Shown: positions 1 through 9,807 of the stretch, one piece after another
Layout: every line of letters starts with the position of its first letter
How positions within the stretch are numbered: position 1 is the stretch's first letter
Source: Caldilineaceae bacterium
GTDB lineage: Bacteria > Chloroflexota > Anaerolineae > Caldilineales > Caldilineaceae
NCBI GenBank assembly: GCA_022821585.1
Contig: JAJEDI010000032.1
Location: forward strand, 1 to 64,000
Direction of reading: 5' to 3'
Length of the DNA stretch: 64,000 nucleotides
Program-made: the position numbers and the translations under genes
The notes under the pieces: generated by a model
What the model saw: the letters and a program-made list of their open reading frames with translations, nothing else
Database searches by the model: none
What the model was told of the DNA's origin: nothing

Positions 1-64
1 TGTTTGGGCCACTTTTCGCGATTGCCGCCACCGGGTCTAGGTGGCTTTTTGTTGGTGTGGGGGG

Positions 65-236
65 GTGGGGGGGGCGGCCCCCCCCCACAAGGGAGGGCCG
101 AATAGGCCCGACCGCCCAAAAGCGAGGAGAGTGTGGAGATAGTGCTCTGATCGGCCCAGAGAGATCAGTTCGTGAACCGGAGGCGGCTTAGTCCTCAACT
201 GAGACGCGAGAAAGTTCGCCTCCATTTTGGGATGCA
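65..236 (+). repeat. MITE-like dispersed repeat, copy 1 (left part beyond window or degraded)
   Basis: GTGGGGGGGG-CGGC-CCCCCCCCAC hairpin, ACAAGGGAGGGCCGAATAGGCCCGACCGCCC, right end CCATTTTGGGATGCA. Confidence 0.65.
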
Positions 237-462
237 GGCTCGATGCCGGCGATGCTTGAGAGCGGGGTGTATTTGGGGACGGCGCGCTTGGTAACTCACG
301 TAAGGGCACCCACAAGGGGCGCCCCTACAGGTAGGAGAAACAGACAGTGCGGTTCAGGGAGTGGTTTGAAACCGTATGGCTGGGAAAGACCGGGGGTACT
401 GGGTGAATTCGGTCGGGTTTCTCGGAGGGGGACGATGGGGCGGGGACTGAGGCTGTGCAGGC

Positions 463-1575
463 TTAGAGCCCCTCTATTGTTTCGGCGACGAGGTGGTCGA
501 CGACGGCTTTGACGTCGCCGCCGGTTTCGTTGTAGACGCGCAGCTGGCGGTCGGCGCTGGTGCCGTTGGCGAGGATCTGCTCGATGGGCGCGATCTCTTT
601 TTCGATGCCCAGTTCGGCGATCTCTTCGCCGACGAGGTCGACCAGTTCGCGCATGAGGGAGCGGGCGGGCAACTCGGCCTGCTTGCCGAAGTCGATCATT
701 TTGCCGTCGAGCCCGTAGCGGGCGGCGCGCCATTTGTTTTCGTCGATCAGTTCTTTGGTGTAGACGCGGAAGGTGACATTACGCTGGCGCAGCTTCCAGT
801 GCCAGAGCACGAGGGCCTGGCAGAGCGCGGCGATGGCGATGGCTTCGTCAGCGCGCGGGCAGAGATCACAGATGCGGAATTCGAGCGTTGGATAGAGGTG
901 ATGGGGGCGCACGTCCCACCAGATCTTGCTGGAGTCAGGGATGCAGCCGGTATTGGACAGGGTCCGGATCAGCCCCTCATAGGCGGCTCGGTTGGGGAAG
1001 ACGTCGGGTATTCCGCTGCGGGGGAAGTCTTCGAAGACGACGGCGCGGTAACTCTTGAGCCCGGTTGGCTGGCCCTGCCAGAAGGGGCTGCTGGTGCTCA
1101 GGGCGAGGAGATGGGGCAGCATGTAGCGGAGGACATTCATGGTGTCGATGGCAAAGTCAGGATCCTCCAGGCCGACATGAATATGCATGCCGAAGATCAG
1201 AAGACGCTGGGCGAGCAGCTGCATTTCTTCGAGCACGCCCTGGTAGCGCGGGAAGGGCGTCACCTCCTGTTCAGACCAGCGGCTCATGGGATGCGTGGCG
1301 GCGGCGGCGATTGACAGCCCTCTTTCGTGGGCGAGGCGGCTTATGAAGTCCCGTTGCCGCAGGAGCTCCTCCTTCAGTTCAGCGGGTGTGGCGCAGACCG
1401 GCGTTCCCAACTCCACCATCGACTGGTGCAGCTCCGCTTTGATCTCCCTCTCCACCATCATTATCTTGCCATTTTCGATGAACTGGGTGATGAAGGAACG
1501 CAGTTCGCCGCTCTCCGGATCGATAACCTGGTATTCTTCTTCGATGCCGAGCGTCAGTTGTGGTCGTTCAATCAT
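463..1575 (-). CDS. GCS2/YbdK-family carboxylate-amine ligase (glutamate-cysteine ligase-like), copy 1
   Basis: [28 protein letters not shown]..., typical GIEEEY/D-P N-terminus; ORF track start (1842) is too far upstream, in-frame ATG at 1575 overlaps the stop of the next gene (ATGA). Confidence 0.88.
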   Translation of the reverse strand: MIERPQLTLGIEEEYQVIDPESGELRSFITQFIENGKIMMVEREIKAELHQSMVELGTPVCATPAELKEELLRQRDFISRLAHERGLSIAAAATHPMSRWSEQEVTPFPRYQGVLEEMQLLAQRLLIFGMHIHVGLEDPDFAIDTMNVLRYMLPHLLALSTSSPFWQGQPTGLKSYRAVVFEDFPRSGIPDVFPNRAAYEGLIRTLSNTGCIPDSSKIWWDVRPHHLYPTLEFRICDLCPRADEAIAIAALCQALVLWHWKLRQRNVTFRVYTKELIDENKWRAARYGLDGKMIDFGKQAELPARSLMRELVDLVGEEIAELGIEKEIAPIEQILANGTSADRQLRVYNETGGDVKAVVDHLVAETIEGL

Positions 1576-2783
1576 AGGCTCTGCTCCGTCTGCGAAACGA
1601 GGAAGTCGACGACTGCTTTGCCGTCTTCGCCGCTCTGCCGCCAGACCTGACGCTGCTGTTCGGAACTGGCGCCGCGCTGCATGATGGTGTGGACGTGGGC
1701 GACCTCCTCGCGGCAGTTGAGGCGGTCCAGGACCGGCTCGACGCGTTCGAGAAGCTCGTGCAGCAGATTTCGAATGGGGACATCCTGTTCGATGCCGAAA
1801 TCGAGCAGGTTTCCTTGCAGACCGTAGCGTACGGCCCGCCACTTGTTTTCGGCGATGAGCGTGCGGTCGTAGAGGCGGAAGGACATGTTGCGATGGCGCA
1901 GGTCGACCAGCCAGGCAACGGTTGCCTGAATCAGGGCGGCTACGGCGAGCACGTCGTCGATGTCGGGCAGGGCGTCGCAGACCCGGATTTCCAGGGCGGC
2001 CTGTTCAGCAGCCGGCGACTTGGACCGGGAGTTTGGTCCGGTTTCGGTGCGGGGGCGCGAGCGGTCCTGCTGTTGGGAGTGGGGTCGGATGTCCCACCAG
2101 ATGGCTTCAGGATCGGGGATGCTGTTGGTACGCAGGAGGGTATCGACGTAGCCGAGATAGTCGCTGAGGCTGCGGAAGGCATTGGGGATGCCGGTGCGGG
2201 GGAGGGCGTCGAGGAGGACGGAGCGGTAGCTGGCCAGCCCGGTATCGAGTCCCTGCCAGAAGGGCGAGGCGTTGGCAAGGCAGAGGATGTGGGGGAGCAG
2301 GTAGCGCATTGCGTTCATGACGTCGATGGCCAGATTCCTGTCGTCGATACCGACGTGGACGTACATGCCGAAGGCGAGCAGACGGCGGGCGATGAACTGC
2401 GTGTCCTCGATGAGGGCGCGATAGCGGGGCGACTCCTCCTGTTCCCTTTCCCAGTAACTGAAGGGGTGGGCGCCGGCCGCCATTATTTTGAGGCCGTGGG
2501 AGGCGGCCAGTTTTCTCATTTCACGTCGGATTCGCAGGAGCTCCTGACGAGCTTGTTTGACATCACGGCAGATGGGAGTACCTGCGACCGGAGCAGGGGT
2601 GCCGGACGGGCCGCCTGTGCGGGGCACGGTCTGTTCACCACTCTCTTTTCCCTGCCCGTGGGCGTCCAGAAGGGTGAGGCCCTGGGCGGTAGCAAAGCCG
2701 CGCAGATCCCTGCTGTCCGGATCGATGAACTGATACTCCTCTTCAATGCTGATGCTAAAGGAAGGTTGGCTGTATTCGGCCAT
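1572..2783 (-). CDS. GCS2/YbdK-family carboxylate-amine ligase, copy 2 (tandem paralog)
   Basis: [30 protein letters not shown]...; same architecture as 463-1575. Confidence 0.88.
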   Translation of the reverse strand: MAEYSQPSFSISIEEEYQFIDPDSRDLRGFATAQGLTLLDAHGQGKESGEQTVPRTGGPSGTPAPVAGTPICRDVKQARQELLRIRREMRKLAASHGLKIMAAGAHPFSYWEREQEESPRYRALIEDTQFIARRLLAFGMYVHVGIDDRNLAIDVMNAMRYLLPHILCLANASPFWQGLDTGLASYRSVLLDALPRTGIPNAFRSLSDYLGYVDTLLRTNSIPDPEAIWWDIRPHSQQQDRSRPRTETGPNSRSKSPAAEQAALEIRVCDALPDIDDVLAVAALIQATVAWLVDLRHRNMSFRLYDRTLIAENKWRAVRYGLQGNLLDFGIEQDVPIRNLLHELLERVEPVLDRLNCREEVAHVHTIMQRGASSEQQRQVWRQSGEDGKAVVDFLVSQTEQSL

Positions 2784-2809
2784 AGTTTCCTCTCTTCTGA
2801 CGGGGCCTG

Positions 2810-4189
2810 CTATGCGTCCCTTTCTTCGACCATGAATACCGGGACAATGGAGCCGCCGCCGGCGGTTACGTTGAGGAGTGTCTGGCTGCTCAGGCGGCAG
2901 AGGCAGCCGTGGACGCGCTCACCGCGGAACAGAAACGGGTCCGAGTCCACCAGACGACTATCGATCTCGACGCCGCCACTTGCCGTCATTGCAGGGAACT
3001 CCTCGTAGGCGATCTGTACCCGCTCCTGGACGACCGTCGGTTCGCTTACTGCGGCAGCCAAAGCCTCGTCCCATTCATCCTGCTCCGTCTCCCAGCCAAT
3101 AATGACGCCTTTGCCGCCGTACTCGTCGTTTGGTTTGAGAACCAGCCTTTCGCTGTTGGCGCTTGCCCATGGCAGGAGGTCGATTGGATTGCCGGCCGGG
3201 TCGAGAGTGGAGCGTTCCTCCACGGTGCGGGTCCAGGGGATGTGTTGCTGCACCGCTTGCTGCTCTTCTGCGGTGAGAAGGTGGGCATTGCGCTCATCGC
3301 TGGCGACGGCGAGGCTGGCTTTTTTGTGGAGCAGCTTGCAGGTGAACGGGTTAACAAGGCAGATCGCGCTTGCTTTCAGGGCGTCGACGATGGGATGGTT
3401 GAGGCCGTAGCGCTGGAGTAGCTCGCTGATCAGGACGCGCTTGTAGACGAAGTCAACGGGTGCGCCGGCGGCATAGAGCCGGCCGTTCCTGAACTCCATC
3501 TCTTCAGGGTCGCAGATGACCGCGGTGATACCGTGTTCGGCGAAGTATTCGACGAAGAGGTCGAATTCGCTGGCGGTGGGGACGCCGCGCCAGTCGACGA
3601 TGGCGATGTCGGGCAGTTTGCTGCGGTCGCGGCGCCATTCATAGTAGACGCGCAGGAACTCGTCGAGAGCCGGTTTTCGGCTAAGCAGGGAGTGCACTGC
3701 GTAGTGCCGGCCAAATGCCTGCATGACCGGCATCTCGTGAAACAGCTCGCTGAGAACGCCCGAGTAGGCCATAGAGGCCGGGCTTTCGCCGTTGAACTCG
3801 ACGAAACCGAGGCTGCGGCTGCCGTCCTGGTTGCGGGCAAAAAAACTGTCAAGGCGGGCGGTGGGGATGGTGGTGCGGTAGCCGTGATCGAGAAGAAGAA
3901 GATACTCTTCTTCGGGTGTGGCGTGGATCTGCGCGCGCAGCCCGGCGTCGTCAAGCATGAGGCGTGCCAGGCGGTCGAAGAGGCGGAGAACCAGTTCGGT
4001 GCGATCAACCAGATAGCCCCATTCCTGCGGCGAATAGAACAGGGGGCGCAGTACGGTGCAGAGTGGACGGTCGCCGAAGACCATGTTGCGCTCGGCCATG
4101 CGCGCGGTGAGCAGGTCCCAGCTGTCGCCGGCGAGGCCGGGCCGGGAGAGGAGGTCATGGTAACGGGAGATGGCGGTCAGTGAGTTCAT
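2810..4189 (-). CDS. circularly permuted ATP-grasp protein (glutathionylspermidine synthase/amidoligase-like)
   Basis: [56 protein letters not shown] motifs. Confidence 0.75.
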   Translation of the reverse strand: MNSLTAISRYHDLLSRPGLAGDSWDLLTARMAERNMVFGDRPLCTVLRPLFYSPQEWGYLVDRTELVLRLFDRLARLMLDDAGLRAQIHATPEEEYLLLLDHGYRTTIPTARLDSFFARNQDGSRSLGFVEFNGESPASMAYSGVLSELFHEMPVMQAFGRHYAVHSLLSRKPALDEFLRVYYEWRRDRSKLPDIAIVDWRGVPTASEFDLFVEYFAEHGITAVICDPEEMEFRNGRLYAAGAPVDFVYKRVLISELLQRYGLNHPIVDALKASAICLVNPFTCKLLHKKASLAVASDERNAHLLTAEEQQAVQQHIPWTRTVEERSTLDPAGNPIDLLPWASANSERLVLKPNDEYGGKGVIIGWETEQDEWDEALAAAVSEPTVVQERVQIAYEEFPAMTASGGVEIDSRLVDSDPFLFRGERVHGCLCRLSSQTLLNVTAGGGSIVPVFMVEERDA

Positions 4190-4284
4190 TTGGCCATTGG
4201 CCCTGCTGCGTCTTTTAGCGACCGTGAGAGTCCTTCAGTATACGTCGCGATTGCGGGTGTGCGCCAAGCGATAAATTCAAGCGG

Positions 4285-4680
4285 TTAAGGGCTGCAGTTG
4301 AACCCGTACCCCGGTTCGCCGGCATCGGGGTCGCGGAAGGTCAAGGTCAGGTCGAAGGTCTGACGGTCGACGATCTGGGCGTCCTTGCTCAGTCCGACAG
4401 AGAGCATTGCTTCCACGCGGTAGGTTTCGTCGGGGGTGACAGGGTCTTTGAGGTGCAGGGTGTTGTTGAGGCGGGTATCGGTCTGGGCCAGGAGGACGAG
4501 GCTGTTGTTTTCGGTGCCATCGGGGTTGTAGACGATGAGCTCGACATTGGGGGCATCATCTTCCAGGCGGGCGGGAAGCCAGATGCGCACCCATAGGCGG
4601 CGCAGATCGGGGTAGGGATAGATGAGAATCCGCTCGAATTGCAGCGGCGTGTCCTGCTCGAAGAGATTGATTTGCGTCAT
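4285..4680 (-). CDS. conserved hypothetical small protein (beta-rich)
   Basis: ORF MTQINLFEQDTPLQFERILIYPYPDLRRLWVRIWLP...; same strand just upstream of the ATP-grasp gene. Confidence 0.6.
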   Translation of the reverse strand: MTQINLFEQDTPLQFERILIYPYPDLRRLWVRIWLPARLEDDAPNVELIVYNPDGTENNSLVLLAQTDTRLNNTLHLKDPVTPDETYRVEAMLSVGLSKDAQIVDRQTFDLTLTFRDPDAGEPGYGFNCSP

Positions 4681-4797
4681 ATTCTGGTGGCCGGGGGTTG
4701 CTTGCGCACCCGGCGATGGGAGTTTATGCTTGAAAGCACGGGTGCCGTTCAACTACGTGAATGCTGTTATGCGATAAGTATAGCAGGATCTTTTTTG

Positions 4798-6015
4798 ATG
4801 AGATACCTGAAAATTCTTGCGGACGACCTGACCGGCGCGGCGGACAGCGCGGCCCGCTGCCGGAGGTTCGGGCTGCAGGCAACGATCTTTTTGGATATAC
4901 CGGAACCGCCCTTGCCACCGGGGGCACTGGCCTTTACATCGGACTCCCGTCATCTGGCGGCCGAAGCGGCTGCGAAGGAGACGCGAAACACAGCCGCGTC
5001 TCTGCCCGACCTGGAGGGGCTGTGGTACAAGAAGATTGACTCGACGCTGCGAGGCAACATCGGCAGCGAGGTGGATGCGCTGCTGGACCTGGTGGACGCG
5101 CCGGCGGCGGTGGTCTGTCCGGCCTTTCCGGCTCAGCGACGGGTCTTGCGCAGCGGATTTCTCACGGCCCCCGATCTCGAACCTGAAACCGTCCATCTGC
5201 CGTCACTCCTGCGTGAGCAGAGCTGTCACGATGTGGCGGCGCTCTCTTTGGAGCAGGTGCGCGGCGGAGGGTTGGCGGCGATGATGAAACGAATCGTAGA
5301 GGAGCGGGACGTTAGCCCGGCAGAAGGACGAATGGTGATTGCGGTCGATGCGCTGACTGACGAGGACCTGGACAGTGTGGTAGGGGCGCAGCAGGAGGGC
5401 GTGCCGGGGGCACTGCTGTGCGGGAGCGCAGGACTTGTGGGTGCGCTCGCTCGACGAGCCGGCGCAGAGAACGGGTTTCCTGCCTTGCCCACGGGGCGTC
5501 CGCGCCCTGCGGGGCGGTCGGTCCTTGCGGTGGTGGGCAGTGGCAGCGACGCTGCCCACCGGCAGATCGCCTTCCTGCTGCGCTCTGGGCGCGACGCTCC
5601 TCATTGGGCGGTCAGCCAGCTGATCGTTGCTCCGGAGACCGATGCGACGGCGACAGCCGCCCTCGATCCGGATCAGCCGATCTGGCTATTACAGCAGCCC
5701 CGGCCCCAACCCGGCACTGTTCTGGAAGGCGGTGCGGCGCGACAGCGGGCGGACCATCTGGGGCATGTCAGTTCGGCGGCGCTGGCGCGGCGGCCGGTCG
5801 ATCTGTTGCTTCTGGTGGGCGGAGATACGGCTATGCCAATCCTCAGGAGCCTGGGCGCGGCGCGACTCACGGTTGAGGAGGAGTTGCTGCCGGGGATGCC
5901 GCTATGCAGCACTGTTATCGACGGGCGCCGAATGCTTGTTGTGTTGAAGCCAGGGCATTTCGGGGAAGAGGAGACGCTAGTTGCGTTGTTGGACAGGGTG
6001 ATTGGTGGAGGTTAG
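4798..6015 (+). CDS. four-carbon acid sugar kinase family protein (DUF1537; OtnK/DtnK-like)
   Basis: MRYLKILADDLTGAADSAARCRRFG... N-terminus and C-terminal LLLVGGDTA...VLKPGHFGEEETL typical of DUF1537 kinases. Confidence 0.85.
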   Translation: MRYLKILADDLTGAADSAARCRRFGLQATIFLDIPEPPLPPGALAFTSDSRHLAAEAAAKETRNTAASLPDLEGLWYKKIDSTLRGNIGSEVDALLDLVDAPAAVVCPAFPAQRRVLRSGFLTAPDLEPETVHLPSLLREQSCHDVAALSLEQVRGGGLAAMMKRIVEERDVSPAEGRMVIAVDALTDEDLDSVVGAQQEGVPGALLCGSAGLVGALARRAGAENGFPALPTGRPRPAGRSVLAVVGSGSDAAHRQIAFLLRSGRDAPHWAVSQLIVAPETDATATAALDPDQPIWLLQQPRPQPGTVLEGGAARQRADHLGHVSSAALARRPVDLLLLVGGDTAMPILRSLGAARLTVEEELLPGMPLCSTVIDGRRMLVVLKPGHFGEEETLVALLDRVIGGG

Positions 6016-6032
6016 TGGTCAGAGGACAGTTG

Positions 6033-7208
6033 TTAGTGGAGGGCGGCGATGTTTTGGCGGACTTTGAGGATGGCTTGAAGGATGTCGTCCATTTCGTGCG
6101 GCTCGGCCAGGAGGATGTTTTGGCTGATGGAGACGGTCTGCCGGCAGAGGAGCTCGCTGTTGGGGCAGGGCGTGATGCGGCTGTAGGGTTCGACGAGCGG
6201 GGGCTGGTGGTAGAGGGGGTAGGGATAGAGCGGGCCGACGGGAATGTTTTCGGCGCGCAGGGCGGAGATGAAGGCGCGGCGGGGCAGTCCGGCGAAGGAA
6301 TCGGCGTCGTAGCGCATGAGGAAGATGTGATGGGCGTGGGCGTCTACGCGGGGGTCCCAGCGCTGGGGCGCGAGGCCGTCGATTTCGTCGAGGAAGCCGC
6401 GCAGGCGGCGGGCGTTGCTCATGCGGCGTTGGAGCTGGTCGTCGAGACGGGTGAGGCCGGCGGAGAGGACAGCGGCCTGCCAGCCGCTGAGGCGCAGGTT
6501 GGTGCCGAGGTTGGGATGTTCGTAGCCGTGGCCGTCCGGGCTGCGGCCGCAGTTGGCGATACTCCACATGCGCTCTGCCAGCTGGGGATCGTTGGTCAGG
6601 AGGGCGCCGCCTTCGCCGGCGGTGAGGTTTTTGCTGGCCTGGAAGCTGAATGAACCGGCGACGCCGAGTGCGCCGACGGGCTGGCCGTTCCAGCCGCTGC
6701 CATGGGCGTGGGCGGCGTCTTCGATGACGAAAAGATTGTGCCTTTGCGCGAGTGGCAGCAGGCTGTCGAAATCGACGGGCAGGCCGCCGAAGTGGACCGG
6801 GATTACGGCCTTGGTGCGGTCGCTGACGGCGGCTTCGACGGCAGGGGTTGAGAGATTCCAGGTCTCAAGGTCAACGTCGGCGAAGACAGGGGTGGCGCCG
6901 ACGGTGCGAACCGAGGCGGCGGTGGCGATGAATGTGTAGGGCGGCACGACCACTTCATCGCCGGGGCCGATGTTCAGGGCGCGCAGGGCGGTCTCGAGGG
7001 TGGTCGTTCCGTTGACGGTGGTGACGCAGAATTGGGCGGCGAAGGCGGATTCGAATTCGGTCACGGCTGTGTCGTAGCCGCCCCATTCCCCTCTTTCAAG
7101 TACAGCCAGGAGGCCAGCGCGCTCGGTCTCATCCCACTGGGGCCAGCTGGGCCAGGGTTGGGTGCGGACCGGTTGGCCGCCGTGTAGGGCAAGCTCCGTT
7201 TTTGTCAT
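6033..7208 (-). CDS. DegT/DnrJ/EryC1/StrS-family PLP aminotransferase
   Basis: VTTVNGTTTLETALRALNIGPGDEVVVPPYTFIATA, FVIEDAAHAHGS, FSFQASKNLTAGEGG. Confidence 0.9.
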   Translation of the reverse strand: MTKTELALHGGQPVRTQPWPSWPQWDETERAGLLAVLERGEWGGYDTAVTEFESAFAAQFCVTTVNGTTTLETALRALNIGPGDEVVVPPYTFIATAASVRTVGATPVFADVDLETWNLSTPAVEAAVSDRTKAVIPVHFGGLPVDFDSLLPLAQRHNLFVIEDAAHAHGSGWNGQPVGALGVAGSFSFQASKNLTAGEGGALLTNDPQLAERMWSIANCGRSPDGHGYEHPNLGTNLRLSGWQAAVLSAGLTRLDDQLQRRMSNARRLRGFLDEIDGLAPQRWDPRVDAHAHHIFLMRYDADSFAGLPRRAFISALRAENIPVGPLYPYPLYHQPPLVEPYSRITPCPNSELLCRQTVSISQNILLAEPHEMDDILQAILKVRQNIAALH

Positions 7209-8275
7209 ATTGACCTCTGCACAGGCGGATTAGAGGCGCCTGGGGTGAGCATTTGCGCGCACAGCTTCAGCGCCTGTTTGAGAGCCTGAGGACTGGCTAC
7301 GCCTCTGCCGACGATGTCGAAGGCGGTGCCGTGGGCCGGGGTTGTGATGGGCGTGGAGAGACCGCCGTGGACGGTGACGCCGCGTTCGAAGCCGAGCAGC
7401 TTCATGGCGATCTGGCCCTGATCGTGGTACATGGTGACGACGCCGTCGAACTCGCCGCGGCTGGCGCGCAGGAAGACGGTGTCGGGCGGGTAGGGGCCGG
7501 AGGCGGCGATGTCCTCTTCCTGGGCGGCTTCGACGGCGGGGCGGATGACGTCGATCTCTTCGCTGCCGAAGAGGCCGCCTTCGCCGGCATGGGGGTTGAG
7601 ACCGGCCACGGCGAGGCGGGGGGCCGGCAGCCCGCTACGGCGGATGGTGTTGTGGATGAGGCGGATGGCGGGAAGGATTGCGTCGACGGCTATGTGTTCA
7701 TAGACGGCGCGCAGGGGGATGTGGGAGGTTACGCGCGAGGTCCAGAGTCCGTCCATGGTGTTGACTTCGCCGACGTAGCCGCTGTCGCCGAGGCGTTCGG
7801 CGAAGTAGCGCAGCTCGTCCTCGTGGCGGCTGCCGGCGGCGTGCATGGCCTTTTTGTTGAGTGAGGCGTAGGTGATGCCGTCGACGAGGCCGGCGCGGGC
7901 GAGGTCGGCGGCGTAGTCGAGCGTTTGCAGGACGTAGCGTCCGGCGGCGGGGCTCACGCGGCCGGGCGTGTGTTCTGCCTGCGGGAAGGCTGGGCCGGTC
8001 AGGAGTACGGGGCCGGGGGGCGAAGGGGGCAGATCCTCTGGTGAATTGTAATGGGGCAGTTCGAGCGAGAGACCGGCGCATTGGGCGCCCCAGTCCAGGA
8101 TCCAGGGTTCGCCGATGACGATGATGTTTACACCATCGTAACCGGGGGTGGTTCTGTCCGGTTCCGGTTCTTCCGCCAAGACGCGGGCGACGATTTCCGG
8201 CCCTATGCCGCAGGGGTCGCCAAGAAGGAGGGCCAAGCGGGAGGTGCGCGTCGGTGTTGCTGGACTGGGCGTCAT
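7205..8275 (-). CDS. PdxA/PdxA2-family 4-hydroxythreonine/threonate-4-phosphate dehydrogenase
   Basis: LLGDPCGIGPEIVARVL, GLNPHAGEGGLFGSEE, VTMYHDQGQIAMKLLGFERGVTVHGGL; ATG at 8275 used rather than the longer ORF. Confidence 0.88.
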   Translation of the reverse strand: MTPSPATPTRTSRLALLLGDPCGIGPEIVARVLAEEPEPDRTTPGYDGVNIIVIGEPWILDWGAQCAGLSLELPHYNSPEDLPPSPPGPVLLTGPAFPQAEHTPGRVSPAAGRYVLQTLDYAADLARAGLVDGITYASLNKKAMHAAGSRHEDELRYFAERLGDSGYVGEVNTMDGLWTSRVTSHIPLRAVYEHIAVDAILPAIRLIHNTIRRSGLPAPRLAVAGLNPHAGEGGLFGSEEIDVIRPAVEAAQEEDIAASGPYPPDTVFLRASRGEFDGVVTMYHDQGQIAMKLLGFERGVTVHGGLSTPITTPAHGTAFDIVGRGVASPQALKQALKLCAQMLTPGASNPPVQRSI

Positions 8276-8338
8276 GTGATGGGCGTGCGGTGATGTTCGG
8301 ATCGGGCACTGCGGTTGGCGGTTGAGACTATCGGGCAC

Positions 8339-8375
8339 CGCCCAGTGCTGACTTTGGGGCTGTCAGCATTGGGCG
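8339..8375. other. inverted repeat (14-bp stem, one wobble) between the LarA-like and PdxA-like genes
   Basis: CGCCCAGTGCTGAC-N9-GTCAGCATTGGGCG followed on + strand by GAGTTTTCTTTC. Confidence 0.6.
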
Positions 8376-8393
8376 AGTTTTCTTTCAAGCGGA

Positions 8394-9719
8394 TCAGGCG
8401 TACTCCAGGACCGGCTCCATTTGCCATGGCGTCTGCATGACGCCGTCTGCGAAGGACAGCGGGGTTTCGCCAGTGATGGTGAGACGGGGATGGCTCTCAA
8501 CTTCGGCGCGCAGGCTGGGGCTGACGTAGAAGTCCTCCAAGGTCAGGGTATCACGGATGAAGACCATTTTGGCGGCGTCCTGGGGTTCGGCGCAGATGCG
8601 GAGGGCGACCTCGAGGGCGCGTTCGTCGTCGGCGAAGGTCAGGGGCAGGTGAGAGCGGGTGGCGCTGAAGATGCCGGATGTTACGGCGTTCATGTAGGTG
8701 GCCTGCCAGTCGATTTTGCGGAAGACGCGCTCGGTGGTCACGTTGGCGAGGCCGAGGCCGGAGACGTTGCCGTGGGTTTCTTCAGTCAGGTCGAGGACGG
8801 TGATGATGGCGACGTCGACTTTGCCGAAGTTTTCGGGCTGGCGGGGGATGCTGAGGCGGCTGATGACGTTGGTGTCCATGCCTGTGCCGGAGATGTTTTT
8901 GCCGAGGTCGCGTACGACGAGTATATCGACGGCTTCAAAAGGGATCTGGGCGAGGTAGTCCTTGGCCCTGACCAGCAGATCAGCCTCTACTTTGGTGCCG
9001 ACCTCGGCGGCGGTGAGACCGGCGATGAGAGCGGTGTCCTCAAAGGCATTTTCGACGGGGCAGATAGCGCCGCGGAAATTGGTGTTGGTCTCATAGACGC
9101 GTGCGGCGGGCTCCAGATACATCTGGAAATTCCTGCCGCCGCCGCTGTGCATCATGGATGCGCCGTGCTGTTTGCCCCAGCCGATGACGCACATCTTGGA
9201 GGGGCCGCTTTCAAGGTGGCTGCGGAAGTCTGTGTGCGGCTTGATGCGGCTGACGAGGATGGCGTGGTCGGCGTCGATGGAGTCTTTGCCCTGGCAGACC
9301 GCCGGTCCGTCCGGGATACGGCCGATCTCGGCGACTTCCATGGTTGCCCTGATCTCGGCGCCTATGGCGTCCTCGGTGACGCCCATGCCGGCGAGGATCT
9401 CTTTCTGCCCTTCGACGGTTGCGCCGCCGTGGCTGCCCATGGCGGGGACGACGTAGGGCCTCATGCCGGCTGCCTTGAGGTGATCGACGGCGGCGCGCAC
9501 GATGCTGGCGAGGTTGGCGATGCCGCGGCTGCCGGCGCCGACGGCGACGGAGTCGCCGGGCTGCATGGGCGTCATGATGCCGCTTTCTTTCAGGGCTTTG
9601 CCGACGGCGGCGTGGATGTCATCGACCTGGGGCGTGTCGAAGGTCTGGTGGACGGCCAGGAGTGAGTCGGGCAGATTGGCGGGGAACCGGATGTCCTGGA
9701 TGTCTTGAAGCAGATTCAT
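8394..9719 (-). CDS. lactate racemase (LarA)-domain / DUF2088-like protein
   Basis: PAMGSHGGATVEGQKEIL..., HAILVSRIKPHTDFR..., SGPSKMCVIGWGKQHGA. Confidence 0.75.
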   Translation of the reverse strand: MNLLQDIQDIRFPANLPDSLLAVHQTFDTPQVDDIHAAVGKALKESGIMTPMQPGDSVAVGAGSRGIANLASIVRAAVDHLKAAGMRPYVVPAMGSHGGATVEGQKEILAGMGVTEDAIGAEIRATMEVAEIGRIPDGPAVCQGKDSIDADHAILVSRIKPHTDFRSHLESGPSKMCVIGWGKQHGASMMHSGGGRNFQMYLEPAARVYETNTNFRGAICPVENAFEDTALIAGLTAAEVGTKVEADLLVRAKDYLAQIPFEAVDILVVRDLGKNISGTGMDTNVISRLSIPRQPENFGKVDVAIITVLDLTEETHGNVSGLGLANVTTERVFRKIDWQATYMNAVTSGIFSATRSHLPLTFADDERALEVALRICAEPQDAAKMVFIRDTLTLEDFYVSPSLRAEVESHPRLTITGETPLSFADGVMQTPWQMEPVLEYA

Positions 9720-9807
9720 AGTTCTTCTCCCTTCCTACAGGCAATGCGGACTTAAGCAAGCTATTCTGGTTGAGGCCGTTCCCGGTCGGAGGCGGCTGCA
9801 GATGGGT

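Noticed and set aside
493-1314. 273-aa plus-strand ORF
   Set aside because: Antisense to the GCS2-like gene; low-complexity composition typical of mirror ORFs in high-GC DNA.
1576-1842. N-terminal extension of the 463-1842 ORF
   Set aside because: R/P/H-rich sequence overlapping the upstream gene; ATG at 1575 matches the family start.
1689-3008. 439-aa plus-strand ORF
   Set aside because: Antisense to the second GCS2-like and ATP-grasp genes, which have clear family motifs.
8421-9665. 414-aa plus-strand ORF
   Set aside because: Antisense shadow of the LarA-like gene; V/D/G/A-rich with no domain-like motifs.
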